Below, in pieces: positions 9,686 to 20,013 of a stretch of 64,000 nt of DNA (the first letter of the stretch is position 1; the number at the start of each line of letters is the position of its first letter). The stretch lies in contig CAVVCO010000015.1 of NCBI GenBank assembly GCA_963746735.1, positions 124,001-188,000 on the forward strand, given 5' to 3'. The notes beneath the pieces are model-generated. The model was given only the letters and a program-made list of their open reading frames with translations. It was not told the DNA's origin and did no database searches. The DNA is from CAVSWT01 sp963746735 (GTDB lineage Bacteria > Bacteroidota > Ignavibacteria > Ignavibacteriales > Ignavibacteriaceae). Position numbers and translations under genes: made by a program.

Positions 9686-11001
9686 TTCTTTTCCTCAATT
9701 TCTGTTTGTGAATATTTTTCAGGTTCAACTTTTTTAATTGTATTTTTTTCTTTTAAGAAATCAAATAATTTCTTGTCGAGCATTCTTTCATTATAATTTG
9801 AAGATTTATAATAAGCCAACAGCTTATCTTCTGGAAGCCCGGTTTTCACTGCATCTGCTTTTACAAGTTCTTGCAAGTCTTCATCTGTAACCTGTATATT
9901 TTCTTTTTTCTGAATTTCATTTTTAATTAGATACCATTTGACCTCAAGTTCTGCAACCGGGTGAAGTCTTTTAGAAATTTCCCCTTTGTCAAGATTTTTA
10001 TATCCTTGTTTCTTATACTGTTCTTCTTCTCTTTTAATCATGTCATCCAGAATATTATGAACCAAAGTTTCAGGTGCTTTAAAATCATTTTTTTCAACAA
10101 CGAGCTTTAATAGTTTATCCTGAACTGCTTCATCTGTTCTTTGGTCATAATAAGTTTGAATATCATTTTTAATTTCATTTCTCAATTCTTCTTCAGTGGT
10201 CACTTTTTCTTTTGTAACTTTTTTAATTAATTCTTCGTTCAATTCAGGAAGCACTACTTTTTTTATTTCTTTTATTTCAGCTTTGTAATCATATTTTTCA
10301 CTATGCTTAGTTTCATTTCCATCTTTATCTTTATGAACGTGTTCATCGTTAAATGAAAAATTAAAAAATTCGTTAATCTTTTTCCCCTTAGCATTTTCAA
10401 TAATTTCGGATTGTATTCCGGGATTAGAAAGATCTATGTCGATAGTTTCGGGTTTGCTGCCTTTAAAAGGATTTCCTTCTTCATCAATTCTTTGAAGAAC
10501 AGCTTTGATTATAAAGTTTTTATCTTCGCTGATTTCTTCAACATTTTCCTGGCTGCTGTTTGATTTAATTATATGTTCAATTTCATGATTGATATCTTCT
10601 TCTCTTACCTCTAAAATAGGAATTTCAATTTCCTGCCCTATATAATCTTTAACTTCAATAGTTGGAACTATTTCATATTTAACTTTAAAAGATAGATTAT
10701 CTCCAGGATTAAATTTTAAGTCGGTTAATTGAGGCTGTCCGATCGGTTTAAGTTCTTTTTCTTTGGCAACATCCCAGAATTTTGTATTTGCAACTTTTTC
10801 GGAAGCTTCATGTTCAAGTGCATCGCCATACATTTTTTTCAATACGGTTATAGGAACTTTACCTTTTCTAAAACCGGGCATCTGAATGTTTTTTGTTTGT
10901 TTGCGAACCTCAGTTTCAATTTCCTTTTTTATTTCATCGTAAGCGTAAGAAACTTCAACTTCTTGTTCAGAAGAATTTAATTCATTTAATTTATATTCCA
11001 C
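9682..11001 (-). CDS. tig: Trigger factor, ribosome-associated chaperone
   Basis: 439 residues. The ribosome-binding N-terminal domain contains the signature GFRKGKVPITVLKKMYG (about residues 44-60). A middle peptidyl-prolyl isomerase-like domain with an acidic, lysine-rich insert follows, then the helical C-terminal arms. The protein binds nascent chains at the ribosome exit tunnel. The start is GTG at 11001, chosen because GAGGG lies a few bases upstream. Co-transcribed with clpP through a 4-bp overlap. The tRNA-Leu gene lies just upstream on the same strand. The FKBP-like domain is divergent in sequence, as in many members of this phylum. Confidence 0.95.
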   Translation of the reverse strand: MEYKLNELNSSEQEVEVSYAYDEIKKEIETEVRKQTKNIQMPGFRKGKVPITVLKKMYGDALEHEASEKVANTKFWDVAKEKELKPIGQPQLTDLKFNPGDNLSFKVKYEIVPTIEVKDYIGQEIEIPILEVREEDINHEIEHIIKSNSSQENVEEISEDKNFIIKAVLQRIDEEGNPFKGSKPETIDIDLSNPGIQSEIIENAKGKKINEFFNFSFNDEHVHKDKDGNETKHSEKYDYKAEIKEIKKVVLPELNEELIKKVTKEKVTTEEELRNEIKNDIQTYYDQRTDEAVQDKLLKLVVEKNDFKAPETLVHNILDDMIKREEEQYKKQGYKNLDKGEISKRLHPVAELEVKWYLIKNEIQKKENIQVTDEDLQELVKADAVKTGLPEDKLLAYYKSSNYNERMLDKKLFDFLKEKNTIKKVEPEKYSQTEIEEKK

Positions 11002-11049
11002 TTAACCCTCGGATAATCATTTAAAAATAAATTACGAATAAATAAGAAG

Positions 11050-11132
11050 TGCGAGAGCGGGGACTCGAACCCCGACACCGTAATGGTACTAGATCCTAAG
11101 TCTAGCGCGTCTGCCAATTCCGCCACTCTCGC
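11050..11132 (-). tRNA. tRNA-Leu (anticodon UAG)
   Basis: On the minus strand the acceptor arm GCGAGAG pairs with CTCTCGC next to discriminator A (complement of 11050). The anticodon stem-loop is CTAGA-CTTAGGA-TCTAG, giving anticodon UAG for CUA codons. A long variable arm (TACCATTACGGTGTC region) and the T-loop GGTTCGAGTCC mark a class II leucine tRNA of 83 nt. The 3' CCA is not encoded, so it must be added by the CCA-adding enzyme. Confidence 0.96.
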
Positions 11133-11334
11133 AAAAATTGTAATTTGATAAATTTAGGTTCCAAATATAATTGTATGCTCACAGTTAAGCAAATAATCGT
11201 ATTTTGGGTATAATTTTTGTAAAAGGGATACTAGTAAATAAAAATATAAACAATAGCCTTATTGATTTAAATCAAATTGTGGTTATTTTTGCAGAAATCT
11301 TTAAATATATAAATTGTTTTTTTCTGGACAATTA

Positions 11335-12072
11335 ATGAAATATTCTTACACCTCATTATCTGAGATAGGCTTAAAAAGAAAAGATAATGAAGATTCAATA
11401 GGGGTTTTCGAAATACATGGCGGAACATTGTTTATTGTTTGTGACGGATTAGGTGGAAATAAAGCTGGGGAAGTCGCTTCCCAAATAACTGTTGAAACAA
11501 TTTATGATGCTTTCAAAAATTCTTCCATAAAAGATATCCTTGAAAGAATCCGATTTTCTATCATAACCGCTCACAAAACCGTTACTGAAAAATCTGAATC
11601 TGATTTCGGCTTAAAGGGAATGGCTACTACTGCGGAAGTACTTTTTATAAAAGATTTTACAGCTTATTGGGGACACGTCGGTGATTCTAGGATTTATCTT
11701 TCAAGAAACGGAATTTTAAAGCTGCTTACAAAAGATCATTCCTTGGTTCAGAAATTAGTTGACGAAGGATATTTAACTTTGAAGGAAGCAGAAAATCATC
11801 CAAACAAAAATATAATAATGCAGGCTCTCGGTGATGGAAATTATATTGATGTTGAATTGAGTAAAACCAGAATAAATCCTCAGGATTTTTACAGATTTTT
11901 ACTTTGTTCGGATGGAGTTACTGCCGTAATAAAAAATGAAGAGTTGGAAAAATTTTTAGACGACAGGATTAAAAATATTAACGAACTTTCTGAAGAAATG
12001 AAAAAACTAATTTTGAAAAGGGGAGCGCCGGATAACTTCAGCTTTATTTTAGTTTCTAAAAAAGAAAATTAA
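11335..12072 (+). CDS. PP2C-family serine/threonine protein phosphatase
   Basis: About 245 residues, a minimal PP2C catalytic domain (bacterial Stp/PrpC type). Metal-binding and catalytic motifs are present in order: KRKDNEDSIG, VCDGLGGNKAGEVAS, WGHVGDSRIYL, LLCSDGVT and GAPDNFSFILV. It removes phosphate from phospho-Ser/Thr with two Mn/Mg ions in the cytoplasm. The ATG at 11335 (MKYSYTSL) is preferred over a TTG at 11314 because the family starts close to this point. No Hanks-type kinase is next to it in this window, so its partner kinase must lie elsewhere. Confidence 0.92.
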   Translation: MKYSYTSLSEIGLKRKDNEDSIGVFEIHGGTLFIVCDGLGGNKAGEVASQITVETIYDAFKNSSIKDILERIRFSIITAHKTVTEKSESDFGLKGMATTAEVLFIKDFTAYWGHVGDSRIYLSRNGILKLLTKDHSLVQKLVDEGYLTLKEAENHPNKNIIMQALGDGNYIDVELSKTRINPQDFYRFLLCSDGVTAVIKNEELEKFLDDRIKNINELSEEMKKLILKRGAPDNFSFILVSKKEN

Positions 12073-12309
12073 TCTACTACAATTTTTACGTGCAAAGTAA
12101 TTTTTACAGAAACTTTAAATTCTATTTTTTTGAACAGACAATAATTTCAGTTCTGTTTTCGACAACAACAATCTAAAACACAAATTATTTTACTTCAGAT
12201 TACTCAAATTGATTTTACTAATCTTAATATTTAATTTGATTTAAGAGATAATTGAGTTTTTCTTTAAATTATTGCTTCCAAAATTTATCAACACTAATTA
12301 GAGGATTGA

Positions 12310-13575
12310 TTGGACAAATTTGTAATCAACGGCGGAAGAATATTAAATGGAGAAGCCGAAGTCAGCGGTGCTAAAAATGCAACTTTAGCATTAATGCCGG
12401 CTACAATTTTAGCTTCTGGTAAGACAATTCTTAATAACACGCCTGAGCTTAATGATGTTTATACAATGATTAAACTTTTAAAAGAGCTTGGCGCAGAAAT
12501 TAAATTTGATTCACACAAGCTGGAAATAAATTCTTCAAGCATAAACAGTTATTTCGCTCCATACGAACACGTAAAAAAGATGAGAGCTTCTGTTTATGTA
12601 TTAGGTCCGCTGCTTGCAAGATTTGGACAGGCAAAAGTCTCATTACCTGGCGGCTGTGCATGGGGGCCGCGTCCTGTAAATCTTCACCTTGAAGGTATGA
12701 AAAAATTAGGAGCAGAAATTGATCTTGAGGAAGGATACATAATTGCAAAAGCTAAAAAACTCATCGGGACAAAAATTAATTTTGATGTTTCGTCCGTGGG
12801 AGCAACAGGCAATGTTTTAATGGCAGCAGTTTTGGCAAAAGGAACAACTGTCATTTCAAATGCAGCAATGGAACCTGAAATTACAAATTTAATTGAGTTC
12901 TTAATTAAGATGGGAGCTAAAATTGAAGGCGAAAATACGTCAACATTAACAATTGAAGGTGTTGATGAATTAAAGGCAACAGAGTTTTTAACTATTCCTG
13001 ACAGAATTGAAGCAGGGACGTTGTTAGTCGCTGCTGCAATCACTAGAGGGAAAATTAAGCTCAAAAATATTTCATCCAAATATCTTGGAGCTGTTTTATC
13101 CAAACTTGAAGACTGTGGCTGCAAAATAAATTACAATAATGATTTCATTGAACTTGATGCTTCAAATATTACTATTAAACCAACGGATATTGTTACTTCA
13201 GTATTCCCAGGTTTCCCTACAGATATGCAGGCGCAATGGACTTCTTTAATGCTGCTTTCTTCCGGCACTGCTTCAATAACAGATAACATTTATCTTGATA
13301 GATTTAAGCATGTACCTGAACTCCAAAGATTAGGAGCAAACATTACTGTAAATGAAAACACAGCAGTTGTAAAAGGAGTAAACAAACTTAATGGTGCAAA
13401 AGTTATGTCCACTGATTTACGTGCCAGCGCTTCTTTAGTCCTTGCCGGGCTGGCTGCTGAAGGCACGACAGAAGTGTTAAGAGTTTATCATCTTGATAGA
13501 GGATATCAACGCATCGAAGAAAAACTAAAATATCTAGGGGCAGATATCGAAAGAGTAGCGGGAACTGAATTTTAA
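12310..13575 (+). CDS. murA: UDP-N-acetylglucosamine 1-carboxyvinyltransferase
   Basis: 421 residues, full family length. MurA transfers enolpyruvate from PEP to UDP-GlcNAc, the first committed step of peptidoglycan synthesis. Lys22-Asn23 (SGAKNATL) and the catalytic Cys116 in LPGGCAWGPRPV are in the expected positions, so the enzyme should be of the fosfomycin-sensitive Cys type. The inside-out alpha/beta barrel repeats run to DLRASASLVLAGLAAEGTTEV near the end. Translation begins at TTG (12310), preceded by AGAGG. The downstream membrane peptidase gene starts one base after the stop, suggesting translational coupling. Confidence 0.97.
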   Translation: MDKFVINGGRILNGEAEVSGAKNATLALMPATILASGKTILNNTPELNDVYTMIKLLKELGAEIKFDSHKLEINSSSINSYFAPYEHVKKMRASVYVLGPLLARFGQAKVSLPGGCAWGPRPVNLHLEGMKKLGAEIDLEEGYIIAKAKKLIGTKINFDVSSVGATGNVLMAAVLAKGTTVISNAAMEPEITNLIEFLIKMGAKIEGENTSTLTIEGVDELKATEFLTIPDRIEAGTLLVAAAITRGKIKLKNISSKYLGAVLSKLEDCGCKINYNNDFIELDASNITIKPTDIVTSVFPGFPTDMQAQWTSLMLLSSGTASITDNIYLDRFKHVPELQRLGANITVNENTAVVKGVNKLNGAKVMSTDLRASASLVLAGLAAEGTTEVLRVYHLDRGYQRIEEKLKYLGADIERVAGTEF

Positions 13576-13576
13576 C

Positions 13577-15802
13577 TTGTCTCAATCAAAAAAAATATTA
13601 TTTGAATATAAATATTTTTCTTTCTTTCTGATTCTGATTATTGTATTCAATATTCTGCTTTTATTTTTACCGCTGACGAATATTTTCGGTTACGAATTTT
13701 CAGCTTTAAATTCATTGCTGCTATCGTTTCTTAGTGGAATTTATACAATAATTCTACTTAAGAAATTGGAAAAAGGTGGTGGAGAAAAAAGTAAGTTAAT
13801 TAGATCTTTGGTTTTTTCTTTATCAGCGTTTTTATTTTTCCCTGTTGTAATTTCAATAACCCATGCTTTATTCTCAATTGATTGTTCATTGTGTGATGGA
13901 GTAAAGTTTTATCTTGTATTAACCATTCCATCAGTTTTAATTGGTTCATCAATTGGATTTTTTGCAAAAGTTATTGGGAAAAGATTTGCTGTATTAAAAT
14001 TTCTTTTATTTTATGTTTTAATTTTGCTCATTCCTTTACTTGAATTTTATTTTAATCCTCAAATATTTTTTTACAATCCCTTGTTCGGATTTTTCCCTGG
14101 GACAATATATGACGAAGGATTAAGTGTTGATTTTAAATTGCTAGTCTACCGTTTTTTAAATATAATTTTCTTTTATTTTCTTTTTAACATTTCTTATAAA
14201 ATTTACTTTAAGCTTTCAAAAATTTCTAATAAGACTCTTTTATTATTAGCCTTTTTAATTTCAATTTTCTTCGTGTATCTGTCGCCGAAATTTGGTTATT
14301 CAACAAACTTGAACAGGATGACCAGCTATTTAAATAAAGAAATAGAAACGCCGCATTTTATAATTCATTACTCGGATGGAATAAATGAGAATTTAATGAA
14401 AGCAATAGCACTCCATCATGAATATTACTATGGGCAGCTTGCTTTCTTTTTCAGGGTGAGAATGAATGAAAAAATCAATTCTTTCGTTTTTAAAGATTCG
14501 GAACAAAAAAAATTATTGCTTGGAACCGAAAATGCAGACATTGCCAAACCCTGGCTTCATGAATGCTTTACTGTTTATGATAATTACGATGCAACTTTAA
14601 GGCACGAAATTGCACATGTTATAAGCAGCAAATTTGGAACTGGCATTTTAAAAGTCGCTGCAAACATAAATCCATCTTTAATTGAAGGCGTAGCTGTTGC
14701 AGCAGACCCATTTTATGCTGAATATGATATTCATTATATGGCAGCTCTCGCATATAAAAATGGTTTCAAAATTAACATTAAAAATTTATTTGGCGGCTAT
14801 TCATTCTTAACCAATGCCTCAAGTTTGTCCTACATTTATGCAGGTTCATTTATTAAATTTTTAAATGATAGATATGGAATTGAAAAGGTTAAAAGATTGT
14901 ATTCAGATATTAACTTTGATAAGATTTATAAAAAACCAGTTAGCGAATTAGAAGCTGAATATTATAAATTTATTGAAGCCATTCCTGCTGACAATCAAAG
15001 TTCTGCTTATTATTTTTTTGGAAGACAGTCAATTTTCAGTAAAGTTTGTCCAAGATATATTTCCAGCAGATTAAAAGACGGGTGGAAACAATATCAATTA
15101 AAAAAGTATTCAGATGCAAAAAGTATATTCAAAGAAATTTTAAATGTTTCAATTAACTACTCTGCTTTGGTCGGGTTGTCAAATAGTTTGAATGAACTTG
15201 GGAATAAAAATGAAGCCATTAAATTATTAAAAGAAAATATTAATCATTTTAAGAACACTGCCTATTATTATACAATGGAGTTTCAACTTGCTGACCTGTT
15301 GGCAAAAAATAATTTTATAAACCCGGCAGATTCAATTTACAAAATACTTAGTGAGCAAAACCCGAATAGAACTTTGTATAATTTAGCCGGGCTTAGAACA
15401 AGAATTTCACAGCGGGATACATTACTGCCATTATATTTGAAGAGTGATGCTTTAAATAAATATTTAATCTTAGCAGATATGAACAAAAATTCATATATGT
15501 ATTATTCTTTTCCTGCAATCACGGAGTTATCAAGAACATTAAAAGAAAATTATGATATATTTATTTCACAGTTTAAGAAAACCATAATAGTTGACGACTA
15601 CAGAAGCAGTTATGCAGTAAACAAGTTATCATCATTTATGCTTGAGAATTTAGATTTTGCAAGGGCAAGGAAAATGGCGGCTTTATCTTTACGCTACTCA
15701 GGTGATTATAGTTTTATTTTGCTGCAGAAGGAAGATTATAAAAAATGTACCTGGATGTATTTTAACGGTGCTAAATTTCTAAATGAATTTATTTACAAAT
15801 GA
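13577..15802 (+). CDS. Polytopic membrane protein with gluzincin (HExxH) peptidase domain and TPR-like tail
   Basis: 741 residues. About seven hydrophobic helices occupy residues 10-240 (for example FFLILIIVFNILLLFLPL and LLLLAFLISIFFVYLSP). A soluble, probably periplasmic domain then carries HEIAH (about residues 342-346), and LIEGVAV (about 370) could supply the glutamate ligand, as in peptidase MA/M1-like gluzincins. The last 250 residues resemble tetratricopeptide repeats (KKYSDAKSIFKEILNVSINY). It would be an inner-membrane zinc peptidase or a sensor with a protease domain. The TTG start follows the murA stop by one base and the AI-2E permease gene comes 11 bases later, implying one operon. 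Substrate unknown; the catalytic assignment rests on motifs only. Confidence 0.75.
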   Translation: MSQSKKILFEYKYFSFFLILIIVFNILLLFLPLTNIFGYEFSALNSLLLSFLSGIYTIILLKKLEKGGGEKSKLIRSLVFSLSAFLFFPVVISITHALFSIDCSLCDGVKFYLVLTIPSVLIGSSIGFFAKVIGKRFAVLKFLLFYVLILLIPLLEFYFNPQIFFYNPLFGFFPGTIYDEGLSVDFKLLVYRFLNIIFFYFLFNISYKIYFKLSKISNKTLLLLAFLISIFFVYLSPKFGYSTNLNRMTSYLNKEIETPHFIIHYSDGINENLMKAIALHHEYYYGQLAFFFRVRMNEKINSFVFKDSEQKKLLLGTENADIAKPWLHECFTVYDNYDATLRHEIAHVISSKFGTGILKVAANINPSLIEGVAVAADPFYAEYDIHYMAALAYKNGFKINIKNLFGGYSFLTNASSLSYIYAGSFIKFLNDRYGIEKVKRLYSDINFDKIYKKPVSELEAEYYKFIEAIPADNQSSAYYFFGRQSIFSKVCPRYISSRLKDGWKQYQLKKYSDAKSIFKEILNVSINYSALVGLSNSLNELGNKNEAIKLLKENINHFKNTAYYYTMEFQLADLLAKNNFINPADSIYKILSEQNPNRTLYNLAGLRTRISQRDTLLPLYLKSDALNKYLILADMNKNSYMYYSFPAITELSRTLKENYDIFISQFKKTIIVDDYRSSYAVNKLSSFMLENLDFARARKMAALSLRYSGDYSFILLQKEDYKKCTWMYFNGAKFLNEFIYK

Positions 15803-15813
15803 AAGAATTATAA

Positions 15814-16899
15814 ATGAAAACACCTGAAGAAATAACTGCCAAGCACATAAAGATCACAACATATTTTCTAGGGTTTATTTCGTTTTCACTTTTTGTTTTT
15901 ATTCTAAAGTCTCTAAGTTCATTTCTTATACCAATTACTTTTTCAATATTCTTAACATTTTTATTCCATCCTCTGATTATTTTTCTTAAGAAATTTAAAA
16001 TACCTCAATGGCTTTCAATTATTTTCATCTTAATTTTTGTTTTTGCAATTTATTACCTGGTTGGGCTACTGATGGTTTCAAATTTTTCAACTTTCCCTGA
16101 TAAATTTGATTCATATTCAAAAAATCTTAATACATTTTTTCAAACTATATTAAGTCCGTTCAATCTTACATTAAAAGAATTTTCGAAACTGTTTGGAATT
16201 GATTACCAAAATTTTGATATCGGGAAACTTCTGCCGCAGCTGTTCAAGAGCGGGATAATCCAAAACGTTGTTACATCTTTTTCTTCTGCTATGGGTGATT
16301 TTTTTATAATGACAGTATTCTGGATTTTTATGATGGCAGGGAAAAGCAAATTTGAAGATAGGCTCCGAATAGCGTTTGCTGAGAATAAAGATTCTGTTGA
16401 TAAAAATATTTTAATTATAAACTCACAACTTCAATCATACATTGTAATAAAAACTATCTTAAGTATTGTAACAGGATTTGCTACAACAATTGTTCTGCTT
16501 TCTTATGGAATTGACTTTGCGTTAATGTGGGGCTTTCTAACTTTTGTGTTAAATTTTATTCCTAACATTGGCTCAATGATAGCAACTGTGTGCCCAATTA
16601 TAATTGGCTTTCTTCAATACGGATTTGGATTTACGGTTATTTCGATGGCGGTAATATTACTAATTATTCAAAACATTATTGGCAATATAGCTGAGCCTCA
16701 TTTCCTAGGTACAAGAATGGACCTTAGCCCTGTATTTGTTTTGTTTTCATTAATTTTTTGGGGATGGATATGGGGAATTGTTGGAATGTTTCTGGCAGTA
16801 CCAATTTCAGCGTCAATAAAAATTCTATTCAGTAACCTGGAACCATTAAAACCAATAGCAATTTTACTAGGAAGTAAATCTGAGCCGCTGAATTCATAA
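15814..16899 (+). CDS. AI-2E family transporter (PF01594-type permease)
   Basis: 361 residues with six to eight membrane helices in the typical pattern: two N-terminal pairs (FLGFISFSLFVFIL, FLIPITFSIFLTFLF), a central soluble stretch, then a C-terminal cluster including FVLNFIPNIGSMIATVCPIIIG and the conserved PVFVLFSLIFWGWIWGIVGMF in two parts. Family members include autoinducer-2 exporters and Na+/H+ antiporters; which applies here is not visible. It lies 11 bases downstream of the membrane peptidase gene in the murA operon. Confidence 0.88.
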   Translation: MKTPEEITAKHIKITTYFLGFISFSLFVFILKSLSSFLIPITFSIFLTFLFHPLIIFLKKFKIPQWLSIIFILIFVFAIYYLVGLLMVSNFSTFPDKFDSYSKNLNTFFQTILSPFNLTLKEFSKLFGIDYQNFDIGKLLPQLFKSGIIQNVVTSFSSAMGDFFIMTVFWIFMMAGKSKFEDRLRIAFAENKDSVDKNILIINSQLQSYIVIKTILSIVTGFATTIVLLSYGIDFALMWGFLTFVLNFIPNIGSMIATVCPIIIGFLQYGFGFTVISMAVILLIIQNIIGNIAEPHFLGTRMDLSPVFVLFSLIFWGWIWGIVGMFLAVPISASIKILFSNLEPLKPIAILLGSKSEPLNS

Positions 16900-16933
16900 T
16901 TGACAACTTTAAAAATATTTTTGTGATCTTCTA

Positions 16934-18355
16934 ATGAATTTTAAAAATGATCTTAATGATTTAACTGTGTTTAAAGAAGCTTGTGTAACTGCTTGTGAGC
17001 TAAATGTAGATGCATTTATTGTCGGCGGTTTTGTAAGAGATTTAATTCTGAAAAAAGAAAATAATATCTCCGGCTTTCGGAAAAATGAAATCGATTTTGT
17101 CATAATTGGCGACGGGCCGAATTTCGCATTGGAGTTAGCAAAAAAATTTGGAATAGAAAAAATTAATATCTTTAAAATTTTGGAACTGCTAATTTTAAAG
17201 CTGATGATTTCGAATTAGAGTTTGTAGGGGCAAGGAAAGAATCATATAATAAGTCCAGCAGAAATCCTATTGTAACTTCAGGCAGCTTTGAAGAAGATAT
17301 TAGCCGTAGAGATTTTACAATTAACACATTAGCAATTTCTTTAAATCAAGGAAGTGTTGGCGAGTTAATTGATATTTATAATGGATACGATGATATAAAA
17401 AATAAATTAATAAAAACTCCAATTGATCCAATGCTCACTTTTGATGATGATCCACTTAGAATTTTAAGAGCATTCCGTTTTGCTAGTCAATTAAATTTTG
17501 AGGTTGATAATTCAATAAATGAAGCTGCATTTAAACTTACGCGACAGATTAAAAATAGTTTCCCAGGAAAGGATCACAGACGAGTTTTTAAAAATATTGT
17601 CTTCTCCCAAGCCATCGATTGGTTTAAAGCTGCTTTTTTATTCCGGTGTTATGGAAATAATTTTTCCTGAAATAGCAAATCTAAGTGGTGTTGACCAAAG
17701 GAAAGATTTTCATCACAAAGAAGTTTTTCTTCACACTTGCATGGTTGTGGATAATATTTCTCAAGCAACAGATAATGTTTGGCTTCGGTTTACTGCTTTG
17801 GTTCATGATATTGCCAAACCGCAGACAAAACGATTTGTTGATGAGATTGGTTGGACATTTCATGGTCATGAAGAACTTGGTGCAAGAATGATGAAATCAA
17901 TCTTCAAAAAATTAAAACTGCCTTTTTCAAAATTGGAATATGTTCAAAAACTGGTGCGGTTACATTTGCGTCCAATTGCTTTGGCAAAGGAGAATGTAAC
18001 TGATTCTGCAATTAGAAGATTAATTGTTTCAGCAGGGCAAGACCTTGAGGATTTAATTACTTTATGCCGTGCTGATATAACCAGTAAAAACCCCGGCAAA
18101 GTTTCTGAATACCTGGAAAATTATGAACGGGTTATGAAACGAGTTTGGGAAGTTGAAGAAAAAGATCAACTAAGAGCTTTTCATTCTCCGGTTCGCGGTG
18201 AGACGATAATGGAAGTTTGTAATTTAAAGCCTTCTAAAAAAGTTGGCGAAATAAAATCTGCAATTGAGGAGGCTATTCTTGATGGCAAAATAGGGAATAA
18301 TTATGAGGAAGCTTACAAATATTTAATGGAGATAAAAGACCAATATTTAGATTGA
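16934..18355 (+). CDS. cca: tRNA nucleotidyltransferase / poly(A) polymerase family with HD domain, two frameshifts in this assembly
   Basis: Three consecutive frames join into one protein of about 470 residues. The head domain has VGGFVRDLIL and EIDFVIIGDG (the nucleotidyltransferase metal site), RRDFTINTLAISL and DPLRILRAFRFASQLNFE (ATP/CTP discrimination region). The C-terminal HD domain has LVHDIAKP and FHGHEELGARM. The shifts lie at the AAAATTTT tract 17174-17181 and the AAAAA run 17551-17555; correcting each by one base gives uninterrupted family sequence. The enzyme adds or repairs tRNA 3' CCA ends, which fits the tRNA-Leu at 11.1 kb lacking an encoded CCA. Because this activity is normally essential, assembly error is more likely than loss. 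Confidence 0.85.
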
Positions 18356-18494
18356 ACCAAATAAATTTTATTGTTATTATTTTTCTAAATAAATATTCAT
18401 CATTACTGCTAAAACTAGATTATTTCTAATAAAACCGATTATGTAATTATACAACCGTTTGTAACTAAAAAGTAAAAAGTATTTGACTTATATA

Positions 18495-18502
18495 TATCTT
18501 TG
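18495..18502 (+). promoter_or_regulatory. Possible -7 box upstream of the efflux operon
   Basis: TATCTTTG matches the TAnnTTTG -7 element described for Bacteroidetes housekeeping promoters and lies 136 bases before the TolC start. No convincing TTTG -33 element was found at the usual distance, so this is tentative. Confidence 0.3.
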
Positions 18503-18637
18503 CACAAGTATTTAGAGGGAATAGTTCATAAGTCTAAAAAGGAGAGATACTGTAACCTTATGAATAATAAAATCGTCTAAATAATATTTATCGAATTTCA
18601 CTAAATATAAATATTGAAAAATCATTTGGAGAAAAAG

Positions 18638-19990
18638 ATGCTGCGAATTTTGCTGACTTTTATTTTACTAATCTCATTATCAGGTTTTACACCTGCTCAA
18701 AAAATGCTAACGCTGAATGATGCAATTAAAATTGCTCTTCAAAGAAATTCTACCTTAAAGAAAACAGAAAATAATCTGACTACTTATCAATCTAATGTTA
18801 AGGCAGCTTACGGTGCTTTTCTTCCTTCTTTGAATGCCAATGCTTCTGCAAACTGGAGCCGGAATGAATCCGCTGGTGGAGAATCATTTGTATATCAGGG
18901 CAAAACTTTTACAACAGACCCTACTTCTTCTGAAACCAGAAACTATTCAGTCGGGGCAGGAGCCAGTGTAGATTTATTCGATGGACTTTCAAACATCGCA
19001 AATCTCTCTCAATCGAAAAATGATCTTGAGTCTGCTGGATTATATTTCGAGCGGGTAAAACAGGACATTGTTTTCAGCACAATCAATTTGTACTATATTG
19101 TTGTAAACAACCAGCAATTATTAAAAGTAAAAGAAGACGATGTTAAATGGAATAAAGAAAGCCTGGAGACGATTACAGAAAGAAATAAGCTTGGGGCAGT
19201 AACTCTGGCAGATGTTTATGCTCAGCAGGTACAATATGGAAATGCTGAACTCGCAGTAGTTCAAACTAAAAATGCATTAGAAAGTTCAAAAGCTGATTTG
19301 TTGGATTATTTAGGACTGGACATTCTGGACAAGTATCAGTTTTCCGATTCATTATCTGCGCAGGAACTTTCAATATTGAATCAAAAATTATCCGAAGAAT
19401 ATGAAAATGTTTCCCAATTAGTTAAGGAAGCTTTAAATAAAAGAACTGACTATCAAAGCATTCAATTAGATCTTGCAAGCGCAGAAAATGGCGTAACAAA
19501 AGCATGGTCTGGTTATTTGCCAAGATTAACAGGCAATGCAAATTTCAGCACTTATGCAAACCAGGTTGATAAGTTATTCAAATCAAAAAATTATTCTGCC
19601 GGTTTAACATTAAGCCTTCCTATCTTCTCAAATTTTAATACTGAAAACCAGGTTGAATTTGCTAAAGTAAATGTGATGAATAAACAGGTTGAAGTAAATG
19701 ATCTTGAAAGACAAATAAAGAAGAATCTGCAAAATACATTTTTAAATTTACAGGCAGCAGAGAAAGCATTGGAAGTTGATAAGCGAAATGTGGAAGCTGC
19801 TCAAGAAAGTCAGAAAATTGAATCAGAAAAATATTCACTCGGATCGGGTACATTATTAAATGTCTTAGTTGCTAATTCAAATTATACAACTGCATTAACA
19901 AATTATATAAATGCACAATTTGCTTATGTAAAATTAAATGAGCAATTAAAATATTATCTGGGTGTTTTAGATTATCAAAAGTTTGAATAA
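18638..19990 (+). CDS. TolC-family outer-membrane efflux protein
   Basis: About 450 residues with a signal peptide (LLTFILLISLSGFTPAQ). Two homologous OEP repeats each have long coiled-coil helices (for example LLKVKEDDVKWNKESLETI) and short beta-strand segments. TolC proteins trimerise to form an outer-membrane channel and periplasmic tunnel. The ATG at 18638 is preferred over the TTG at 18614 because GGAGAAAAAG sits directly before it. It is the first gene of the efflux operon; the adaptor begins 23 bases after its stop. Confidence 0.93.
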   Translation: MLRILLTFILLISLSGFTPAQKMLTLNDAIKIALQRNSTLKKTENNLTTYQSNVKAAYGAFLPSLNANASANWSRNESAGGESFVYQGKTFTTDPTSSETRNYSVGAGASVDLFDGLSNIANLSQSKNDLESAGLYFERVKQDIVFSTINLYYIVVNNQQLLKVKEDDVKWNKESLETITERNKLGAVTLADVYAQQVQYGNAELAVVQTKNALESSKADLLDYLGLDILDKYQFSDSLSAQELSILNQKLSEEYENVSQLVKEALNKRTDYQSIQLDLASAENGVTKAWSGYLPRLTGNANFSTYANQVDKLFKSKNYSAGLTLSLPIFSNFNTENQVEFAKVNVMNKQVEVNDLERQIKKNLQNTFLNLQAAEKALEVDKRNVEAAQESQKIESEKYSLGSGTLLNVLVANSNYTTALTNYINAQFAYVKLNEQLKYYLGVLDYQKFE

Positions 19991-20013
19991 CCTTAAATAG
20001 GAGAATAATTAAA

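Noticed and set aside
12500..13124. Minus-strand open frames inside murA
   Set aside because: They overlap a fully conserved enzyme, lack any family signature and have no ribosome-binding site; shadows of the coding frame.
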